Source: Brachionus plicatilis (taxonomy: Eukaryota; Rotifera; Eurotatoria; Ploima; Brachionidae). From it: DNA of 64,000 nt. This document shows positions 55,563 to 64,000 of the stretch, one piece after another. A model generated the notes under the pieces. The model did no database searches. It had not been told where the DNA came from and saw only the letters and a program-made list of their open reading frames with translations. How positions within the stretch are numbered: position 1 is the first letter of the stretch; each line of letters starts with the position of its first letter. The translations under genes were made by a program, and so were the position numbers. The stretch covers positions 43,733-107,732 of the forward strand of contig QEOQ01000345.1 of assembly GCA_010279815.1 (NCBI GenBank), written 5' to 3'.

Positions 55563-55752
55563 TCACCCAATTACTGCAACAAGGCACCGAGTTCAACACT
55601 CTGTGGGTGAAATTGTGCTGGCCGATAGTTTCGAACGGCTCATCGACCTGATTACCATCTAAGGCGACAAAAATGAATTATCCAACGCCATGGTTCTCGT
55701 CAACGTCATGTCCACTGAATACATGGACGAGCTGACTCGAACGCTCGAATAT
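55563..55752 (+). pseudogene. neurofibromin-like RasGAP fragment 3
   Basis: Reads VGEIVLADSFERLIDLIT, one residue, stop, then GDKNELSNAMVLVNVMSTEY and MDELTRTLE, the longest collinear match to the neurofibromin RasGAP start (LVTMMGDQGELPIAMALANV). Two exon-sized parts are joined without an intron, as in a processed copy. The stop and the abrupt end make it non-functional. Confidence 0.6.
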
Positions 55753-55865
55753 TCCATATTTAGGGTATTTTCTAGCTAATTTAATTTTAATTGTTAATAG
55801 AAACAATGTAATTAACTCTAATAGAAAGAAGGTTCTATTTCGGATTTACTCTTAGAGTAATTACC
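55750..55865. repeat. inverted repeat partner of 49585-49705
   Basis: Reverse complement of the upstream repeat (TAGGGTATTTTCTAGCTAAT, AAACAATGTAATTAACTCTA). It abuts RasGAP fragment 3. Confidence 0.5.
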
Positions 55866-55999
55866 GTTTTTAGATAATTTAAATCTTTATATTTTATTTT
55901 AAAATTTAAATTTATTTAAAAAATAGTGAATTTAAATTAATAATAAGTTAAGATAATTTTTGTTATGAATTTAAAAAAAAGTTAATTATCAATTATTAT

Positions 56000-56338
56000 T
56001 AAAATTTCCAATAGCTCATCGTTTGACAGGAAAAAAAATCTTGGAAAATAAAGACGCTTATCTTCCAGATAGTAGTTCAAGCCTTTGTGAATGGACTCTA
56101 ATTTGGAAACGGCATATTCCAATTTGTTAAGTATTCTGTCCTGATTTATAACACTGAGAGCACGTGGATCTTTTACCGATTCCAACATTATTTCTTTCCA
56201 TGAACGATCAACTCCTTTGAACATTTCGCCTTCTAGCGGAATTTGTTGCCGAATGTCCTCGTGACCAAATATTGGCTCTAAATATATCCATGAAGACTGA
56301 AATCTTACCCAATTGTCCAAAATTTTTCTCATTCGAAT
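56000..56338 (-). pseudogene. dynein exon 4 duplicate, truncated
   Basis: The first 113 codons of exon 4 ([26 protein letters not shown]) match 33967-34305; the copy breaks off at NDELLEIL and runs into unrelated A/T-rich DNA. It cannot splice to exon 5. Confidence 0.85.
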
Positions 56339-57338
56339 CTAATTTTAATTTTGATTTTTTATTTAAATTTAATTTTGTTTGCCAACAGTTTTTTTTTTTA
56401 ATTGAAATCATTTTTTTAAAGACTTTGGAATGATTTTGCCAAACCCTGAAATTCATCATATTGAAGTTTCAATATTTAATTATTATATTTTTCAGACCAA
56501 AATTAAAATTATTTAAATATTGGAACACTTAGTAAAAATTACTGGTTATTTAAATTTGAAAAAATTAAAGTCAAGATTTAAATTCAAAATCTAAAAAAAC
56601 AAATTTAAATTTAAACTTTTACAAAATTTATCAAAATATTCAAATTATTAAGTTTCTTAAATTAATTTAATTTTATTTTATTAAATTGATTAAATCTTTG
56701 AAATACATTAATTATTTACAAAAAAATCTTTAAATTTTTAAAATTTAAATTTTTAACCTTTGATTTTTCCCAAAGTCTAAATAAGGTCTTAAAAAATTAA
56801 AAAATTTAAAAAATTAGAAAACTGAATTACGAAATGGTTTTAAAAATCGAAAATTTCATTCTCTAAATAGTCTCAAAAATAAGTGATTTCAATTTTTTAG
56901 AATTAGTTCAGAGATGTTTTTTTCGTTTTAACAAAGTTTGTTGAATCTAAAGATAAAATCTGCAAAAGTCTGCTAAAAATTATTTATCTAATAAAGCATA
57001 AACGATGGGCACTCTGCAATGTGCATTTTGATATTGCAGAGTTTATCTTTTTATTCAACATAGTATGTTAAATCCAAAAATGTATCTCTGCATTAATTTT
57101 TATTAAGAAATAACAATTTATTTCATATTTTAAACTGGATTTAATCATTTTGAGCATCAAAAAATTGATCTTGAACTTCAAATTTCCAATAATTCTAATT
57201 TTAGATCTAAAAAATAAAATAATTCGAAAGATGAGCTGCGAATCGATAAAAAAAAATTAATAATTTAATTTTTAAAAAATTTTTGAAAATAAATGATTTC
57301 AATCAAAAAAAAAGTTGACAATCTTTTAAAAAAATTAC

Positions 57339-58058
57339 TAATTCGTCTTCCCAAAAGAGTACTTCACTTTTAAAAGCAGCTACAAATGGAGAATTTTTCA
57401 TAGCTGTAGTTTTGACACAATGATCGTCCAGAAGAGCTTCAATATCATCAAAAGAGGATAAAATATACAAATTTTCATTTTTATATTGCATAAAATTGAA
57501 ATTCATATTTTCCCATGATTGTTTCATTTTTTTGAGTGCTTGTTCTAGTGAGTATTCTTTGGATGCAAGTGTACTTATTTCAGTTAATTCGTCTAGTTTA
57601 GACTCAAGCGTTTTTGAATATTCCAACATTTCTTTTAAGCTTATAACATCACTTGGATTTATTTCGGCTTCGAGAATTTCATTAATCGAGTCCCAGTGTC
57701 TTGACTTGAGACCAGGATTACAAAAAACTTGAATGTAAGGCAAGTTGGCGCGAAATTTTTCCAATTTGTGTTTGACAGTAAGTGACACTCTCAATGGTCC
57801 TTTTTGGTCTGAATTTTTGAAAATTTTTGTCAATTTAAAACTAATCTTCCACATTTCTTTTATTTCATGTTCAACACTCTCAGGATCAACATTATCAATT
57901 GAACTGGCGAGCCATTTGTCCTGCAGGGCAAAAAATCTGCAAGTCAATGACCACAATGTTTCATAAGGCTCTTTTAGAACTCTTATATCCTCGAGAGCAT
58001 TGAATTCGGCATCCTCATATATTTCCAATATTTTCTCATCTCGGATTATATTCGATTT
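57339..58058 (-). pseudogene. dynein exon 3 duplicate
   Basis: 720 nt. The encoded protein is identical to exon 3 as far as I can see, with splice sites kept (acceptor AAATAG, donor GTAATT). It belongs to a non-functional copy because its neighbours are broken. Confidence 0.85.
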
Positions 58059-58862
58059 CTATTTTTAAATTTAGTTAAAAGTTTAATTTAATACACAAAA
58101 AAATAGATTAATTTTATCGTTTTAACAAGCATTTAATAATTTAGAGGATAATTTTATATAGAATTTTGTTATTAATGTGATCACTGGATAAATTGTAAAA
58201 TATTTCTTAAATCTATTTAAAGGAAAAAAAATAATTTTTTGTGGGAATTGAAAATTTTTAACCAAAACAAATAACTAGGGCACTTTTATAAAAAATATTT
58301 AAAATTCACCCATTCAAATAATCTAGTATTGTTAATGTAACTTTTAGGAAATCTGAATTTTTAAATTAAAATTTGTATTAAAAGTGAAGAGCCTTGCTGA
58401 AATTTAGCTGTTATTTTATATTTGTCACTGATATACTGGCAAAATGATAATAATTTTACATTGTTCCATTTTCATATTTTTAGATTTTTTGTTCAAAATT
58501 TCAGAAAATATAAAAAAAATCTTCCAAATTGTTTAGTTATCAAAATTAAAAATAAAAATTTCATGAAATATAGCACAAAATATCTAAAAATATGAACATG
58601 TAAAAATTTTAAATGTTTTTCATTTTGCCAATATACTACATGAATTCGTTTTCACTTATTCTGATTAATTTGATGCTTTAGTTTGTAATCTAGTTCAGTG
58701 AACGATTTAAGATAGAAATTAATTTTAAAAAGCTTTGAATTTAAGTCTTCGCTCCATAATTTATCAAATTTGTTGGAAACATCAAAATATAACTAATTAA
58801 CTCAATTCTTTCTAGTAAAAGCTTTAACAATTTTTTAAATAGAAAAATGCAATTATTTCAAT

Positions 58863-59097
58863 GGTATCTTGAAGTTTAAGATCAAAAAAATCAGATCAAA
58901 TAGTATTTTGTTTATAACTTTAGAATAGTTTTTGATTAAATTTCTCTGCAAAATGCTAACTAATGCAAATAACATGATAAATACTAGATAAGGCTCTGCA
59001 AAAATTCTGCAATTTGCAGGAAAACATTAAAAAGTAAACAGTATTTAATTCAATTGTGCAATTTAACAGTAGAGTTTTTGCAGAGCCTTATCTAGTT
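58863..59097. repeat. truncated foldback, duplicate of 37183-37417
   Basis: Same truncated hairpin and same breakpoint as in copy 1, with scattered substitutions. Confidence 0.65.
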
Positions 59098-59694
59098 TCA
59101 CTTTTTAAAAAACATATTCCTTTCATTTATGAGGCAATAAAAATTCTTATGAAGCACCGCTCGCTTCAATAGAGGCTAATAGAGAATTTAACGCGATTAT
59201 CGCAAGTGGTGAATCTGGGGTAAAGGGTAAAGTGAAATAAAAATCTGGGACACTCATACGAAAAAAATTTTTTTTTGTCCAACCGATAAAATCATAAAAA
59301 AGACTTTTATTTCTGGGAAAGTCATACAAAAAATTCTTAAATCTGGTAAAGTCATATAATACTCGGGTAAAGTCAAACAAAAATAATTTTTTTTTCAAAT
59401 TTTTTAAGTATTTTGCAAGCGTTTAATTTTAATTATTCAAATTTATTATTCAAGTTTACAACAAAATAAGCTTGCTAAATTGTTTGGAAAAAAACTCAAT
59501 AACTATAATATCAATTTAATTTATATTGAATGAACTGTTGAATACTTAAACACTTTGCACATGTCACGTCTTACAATTTATCAATTTTAATTGTCTATTT
59601 ATTATATTTTAACTTATTTTAATTTTTCTTATTTTTTTATTAACATTTTTATTTTATTTTGTCTTAATTTATACTTATTTTATTTTTTTTTAAA

Positions 59695-59757
59695 TCTGAA
59701 GGAGCTTTAGCTCGGCACAGAAAAAACAAATAAATAATAATAAATTAAATAAATAAG
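59695..59757 (+). mobile_element. LINE 3' end inside the MULE
   Basis: CTGAAGGAGCTTTAGCTCGG, then CACAGAAAAAACAAATAAAT; the same family as 4355-4420. It was carried in by the MULE or inserted into it earlier. Confidence 0.5.
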
Positions 59758-59797
59758 TGCTTGCCCAAATAAAAATAAAATTGCTTTTTGAAAAGAA

Positions 59798-59977
59798 ATG
59801 TCTCAAATAATTAAATCGGATGAGTCATAATCTACATCTATTATTGACAGAAGACCGAATGATGGAAATGATACTGAGGACGATTTTGACTCACCAACAC
59901 CAATAATAAGGAGAGATGAAAGCCTTCCTTATGACCCGTTCAAAACTTATGAGTCAAAAACCGTTTCAATTAAATAA
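59798..59977 (+). pseudogene. short decayed ORF inside the MULE
   Basis: 60 codons from ATG with one internal TAA after KSDES, then STSIIDRRPNDGNDTEDDFD and PTPIIRRDESLPYDPF. Acidic, low in hydrophobics, richer in GC than its surroundings. The protein is not recognised; it could be the start of the element's own gene or captured host sequence. Confidence 0.35.
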
Positions 59978-60552
59978 GACGGTGTGAAATCAAAAATCAA
60001 AATAAATACAATAAATTAGTTAATTATTTTATTGAAAAAATTGGTCTTTTTTTTATATTTGTTTTTTATTTTATTTTAATTTTGCTTCTTAAAAATATTT
60101 CTGCTCTTAATTAACATAATAATTGCTTCTTTTTTTTGCTTTTAAAAAATAATAATTTGCAAATTTAATTTGATTAATTTTTTGAAAATTTTTTATTAAA
60201 AAACGCACAATATTTAGGGTAATATAAATTAAATTGATATTATAGTTATTGAGTTTTTTTCCAAACAATTTAGCAAGCTTATTTTGTTGTAAACTTGAAT
60301 AATAAATTTGAATAATTAAAATTAAACGCTTGCAAAATACTTAGAAAATTTGAAAAAAAAAATTATTTTTGTTTGACTTTACCCGAGTATTATATGACTT
60401 TACCAGATTTAAGAATTTTTTGTATGACTTTCCCAGAAATAAAAGTCTTTTTTATGATTTTATCGGTTGGACAAAAAAAAATTTTTTTCGTATGAGTTTC
60501 CCAGATTTTTATTTGACTTTCCCAGATTTTTATTTGACTTTAAACCTCGCCC

Positions 60553-60656
60553 GTGAATCTGATCTTCAGTGTGATATTTGTCATGAAAATGGATTTATCA
60601 AGAAATGTAAAGGAGCATGGGGTCTAAAATTACATAAAAGTAAAGCCCATAAAAAA
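60553..60656 (+). pseudogene. C2H2 zinc-finger coding relic (copy 2)
   Basis: [20 protein letters not shown], then [10 protein letters not shown]. The Cys after IKK is present here, while copy 1 has a stop at that codon, so this copy keeps the older state. The MULE splits it from its upstream part (59150-59217). Confidence 0.45.
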
Positions 60657-61194
60657 GGCATCTTGAAGTTGATGATCAATTCAAAATATCATTTCGATTC
60701 AAAAATTTTATGTTTGGATATTAAAATAAATCTTTTATTAAAATAATTGTAATGTAACATACTTTGCATGCAATGTAGATTTAGAAAATAAAAAAATCTA
60801 AAAAACATTTTCTCAATCCATTAATAATCATTTTTTATATTTAAATGTATTAACTGATTTTTTTATAAAATTTATTTGAAAATTTTTGTTTAAAAGAATT
60901 TGCGTTTACCATTCAAAATTAAGTTCAAAAAAGAAATTCAAATAATAAATTCCAAATAAGCAATAAAATGAAAATAAAACTTTACAACAAATCAGTTAAA
61001 TAAATTAAAAATCGATTTTATCAATGGATTGAGAAAATGTTTTTTAAATTTTTTTTATTTTCTAAATCAACATTGCATGTAAAGCATGTTGCATTACAAT
61101 TATTTAAATTAAACCAAAGATTTATTTTGATATCCAAATATAAACTTTTTGAATTGAAATGATATTTTGAATTGATCATCAACTTCAAGATGCC
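60657..61194. mobile_element. foldback, GGCATCTTGAAGTTGATG family, without nested MITE
   Basis: 538 bp, the twin of 37634-38697. ATAAAAAA lies on both sides (60649-60656 and 61195-61202). The inverted arms include CAAAATATCATTTC and the inner ACATGCAATGTAGATTTAG-like block. Confidence 0.75.
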
Positions 61195-61761
61195 ATAAAA
61201 AAAAAAATTTTTTTGTATTACTTTTTTCTGAATAATTAGTAATTTATTTAATTAAATAATAGAGAAAATTTTTTTTCTAATTTTATCCAGGTGAACTGAA
61301 GCTCACGAAAGTGTAAAAAAACACAAAGTTCAGTTCACGAATTAAGGTAGGGCCCATTTTTCTATTTAAAAAATTGTTAAAAGTTTTACTAGAAAGAATT
61401 GGGTTAATTAGTTATATTTTGATGTTTTGTAAGTACATGTTACTTGTATTCACAAAGGTAAAGTTTTAAACTCTCTTTAAATCAAATTGTGACTCTTTCT
61501 TGAGCAATTTAATTTAACCTTTAATTATTGAATTAAAAAAAAAAAAACTCAATTTTCTCATTTTGAAATAAGAGAATTGATCAATTGAACAAATATTTTA
61601 AAAGAGACATTTGACAAAGATGCATTTAGAATTGTAGTTAGCAAAGTCTGTCAAAGCCTAACATTGGAAAAGGCTAAACGCATTTGAGCATTAGTGTAAT
61701 ATAAATACAGATACACATGTTACAAATACAAAGTTAAGTTAAATATAATAGATAAAATTAC

Positions 61762-62961
61762 TTCTTTGACATAGCTTTCAATCTCTGAACTGATTATGTC
61801 TATTTCAGCCTTGATTTGAACAGCCTCCGAAATTCGGTCCTTTTGTCTTAGCTCCTTAACTCTAGCCAAACAATCTTCAATTTTTAAACTTAATTTTGCA
61901 CGTCTATCTTTAACTCGGGCGATCCAGTCTTCTCTTTCTTTCATCAATTTGGATTCTGTATTGATCAACATTGGCTGTATGTTGTCAAACCATGTAAAAG
62001 TGTAATTATTCCATTTCAAGTCTTCTTTGGAAAAAAATGCATAATCCAACAAGAACAACACGTTTTGGCCCGATTCGTATATTTTCTCTTTGAGTTGATA
62101 AGCTTCATAAAATCGCGCATTTTCAACGTTTTTTATAAGTTTAACACATTCTTCAGGTGTTTCTCCATACTGAGTCATAGTCTGAACAATCTTATCAAAT
62201 CGTTCACAAATTTACTTGTTCAAACTTAAATTATTAACCATTATTTTGCTAATTATTATTTCAATGCATTGATTAGCTCTGCTTAACAAACATTGGTTCA
62301 GTTCTTGACATTCTAAAAGATATAAATTTAGGTAAACTCTATCCGGAAGTATTCTTATTTCGTTAATCAACTCTTTAAAGTATTCTATTTTGGCTCTGTA
62401 ATCGTTTAACACCTGATTTTTGTAAAGCATAAAAATATTAGTGTCCTGAATGCAATTGTTTGATAACAAGTAAATGTATTTGTCATATGTTTTCTGATAA
62501 TTTAGTGGACCATATGAGTTAGAATCGATTATTTTGTCAATCTGAGACTTAAGCATGCTAACCAAATGATTATTTAGAGACAGCATGTTTAGATAGAAAC
62601 GTTTGGGCTTAAAATTTATGAAGAGAAGTGTTTCGATGCGCGGAAAATCCCACAAACAAAGAACAACATGATCGATTATTTGCTTTAGAATTGATCGGAT
62701 CTCATCCAAATTTGGATCCAGATAGAACTTTGATAATTTAACATTTGGTCGTAAAGGTATAACAATTGGAATGACTGTATGAGGAACTAAAACACCTCGG
62801 AATTGAGTATCACTATTTGATTCATAATGATTACCATTTAGGTACGATGACAAAAAATTTACAAATTCATTTAGAGTTTTTTCGGTTAAATTCCTCAAGA
62901 TACTTGAAATAACAATTGCAACAGTTTCAAAAAATGAATCCATAATTTCTAATCGTTCATT
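61762..62961 (-). pseudogene. dynein exon 2 duplicate with nonsense codon
   Basis: 1,200 nt aligned to 39111-40310. A TCA (Ser) codon in NKSICERF is TAA at 62213-62215. About seven other amino-acid changes (for example NKCLL to NQCLL, YVENA to NVENA, LRIED to LKIED). Exon 1 is absent upstream. Confidence 0.85.
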
Positions 62962-62988
62962 CTTAGAAAAAAAATTTTAGTAAAAATT

Positions 62989-64000
62989 ATCTTAATAAAA
63001 AGCACTAAAACAAAACAATGAATTATTTGATAATTTGTTTTTTTTAATCTCTAAAAGCAAAAATCAAAATTTTTAAAAAATTTAGTTATTTTTAAATTTT
63101 ATTTATAAAATTGGAATGAATTTAAGTCAGGAAGTAATTTATAATTTTAAACTAAAAAATGTCTTTTCTGTTTTTTTTTATTTTAAAATCACTATAAAAT
63201 TCTAAAGAAAAAAAATGCAAATATTAGCATCTTGTAGATTATCAATTCAAAATATCATTTCAATTGAAAAAGTTTATCTTTGGATTAGTGTTGGGGCTTT
63301 TGGTTTAATTTAAATAATTGTAACATGCTTTACATGCAATGTAGATTTAGAAAATAAAAAAAAATTGTAGAAAGATTTTCTCAATCCATTGATAAAATCG
63401 ATTTTTAACTTTATTAAATTGATTTTTTGTAAAGTTTTATTTTCATTTTACTAATTTTTTGGAATTTATTATTTGAATTTCTTTTTTTAATATAATTGTG
63501 AATGCTAAACACAAATACTTTTGAAAAAAAATTTTCAAATAAACTTAAAATCAGTTAATACATTTAAATATAAAAATCGATTATCAATGGATTGAGAAAA
63601 TGTTTCTTCAATTTTTTTTTATTTTCTAAATCTACATTGCATGTAAATCATGTTACATTACAATTATTTAAATTAAACCAAAAATATTTTTTAATATCCA
63701 AAGATAAACTTGTTCAATTGAAATGATATTTTGAATTGATTATCAACTTCAAATGCCATTTTTAAGCAAAAATTTTTTTAATATATATTAGAAACAGCCG
63801 CTAAATATTTTAGATAAAAAAATACCTATGATTTTATGTAATGAAAAAAAAAAATCCGAATTTTTGGAGATTAAAAATCCAAAAAAATAAAACGAAAAAG
63901 AAAAAACACTGACATTCATTGAATGATGAAGAGCAAATATTATATGAGAATCCGACGAATTTGTTAATAAACCTAAAAAAGGTGGTCCAAAATTAGCTGA
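62989..64000. other. right flank of the window
   Basis: A/T-rich, with the third foldback. The last 100 bases contain a slightly more GC-rich stretch (LNDEEQILYENPTN in one frame) that may be the edge of something continuing beyond the window; I cannot name it. Confidence 0.3.
63226..63757. mobile_element. foldback, GGCATCTTGAAGTTGATG family, third copy
   Basis: About 532 bp from AGCATCTTGTAGATTATCAA to its inverse (TTGATTATCAACTTCAAATG-CC). The inner arms (TCAAAATATCATTTCAATTG, TACATGCAATGTAGATTTAG) pair over long stretches. Confidence 0.7.

Larger units (their letters stand above)
59218..60552. mobile_element. MULE-type element with about 300-bp terminal inverted repeats
   Basis: 1,335 bp, flanked by an exact 9-bp duplication GTGAATCTG (59209-59217 and 60553-60561). 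The uninterrupted site is visible in copy 1 (GGTGAATCTGATC near 37535). Ends GGGTAAAGGG and CCTCGCCC; the arms share AAATAAAAATCTGGGA, AAATCTGGTAAAGTCATATA and AAGCTTGCTAAATTGTTTGG, inverted. The interior holds a LINE tail and a short decayed ORF. No transposase, so it moved in trans. Confidence 0.88.
56000..62988. repeat. dynein segment duplicate (copy 2)
   Basis: A direct copy of 33967-40337 with few substitutions in exons and introns alike. It holds exon 4' (partial), 3' and 2'. It gained a MULE (59218-60552) and about 175 bp near 61372-61548, and lacks two insertions of copy 1. Both edges are sharp. Confidence 0.9.

Overview
This window is very AT-rich animal DNA. An axonemal dynein heavy chain gene points to motile cilia, tRNA-Pro and tRNA-Val genes are nuclear-type, fragments resemble the neurofibromin RasGAP domain, and long introns are packed with transposons. 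The shortest introns (53-60 bp), the AT content and the element types would fit a rotifer or another small invertebrate. That is a guess; nothing here fixes the species.

Layout. Positions 1-345 hold the 3' end of a Gly/Tyr-rich protein gene (+) and a small Cys-rich protein gene (-). Positions 2232-42266 (-) are one complete inner-arm dynein heavy chain gene of the DNAH7/3/12 type. I resolved it into 14 exons whose lengths sum to 12,438 nt, exactly 4,146 codons (4,145 residues plus stop), with phases matching at every junction. About 70% of the 40-kb gene is intron. The introns carry a plus-strand single-exon LRR membrane-protein gene between long inverted repeats, two copies of a tRNA-Pro/tRNA-Val pair, a Ginger-like integrase element with TGT...ACA ends, MULE-like transposase debris, a Jockey/I-like LINE, LINE tails and many hairpin (foldback) elements.

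Positions 42.3-55.9 kb are an accessory patchwork: a hAT MITE with an exact 8-bp target duplication, a MULE remnant, two copies of an FkbM-type methyltransferase gene (the second broken by one stop), three pieces of neurofibromin-like RasGAP coding sequence, an assembly gap (49872-50687), a decayed L2/CR1-like LINE, and a hAT transposase piece lying between two copies of a RasGAP fragment.

Positions 56.0-63.0 kb are a direct duplicate (22,033 bp downstream) of part of the dynein gene (exons 2, 3 and part of 4). It cannot make a dynein: exon 2 has a stop, exon 4 is cut and exon 1 is missing. The two copies differ by clean insertions (a LINE and a GGCAA-ended MITE in copy 1, a MULE in copy 2), so each empty site dates and bounds an element.

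The most interesting signal is that the LRR gene and the FkbM gene have the same family of long terminal inverted repeat downstream, and the LRR gene also has it upstream. The repeat ends resemble those of the GGCA...TGCC MITEs scattered through the window. This suggests a gene-carrying DNA transposon family with cell-surface or Golgi-type cargo.
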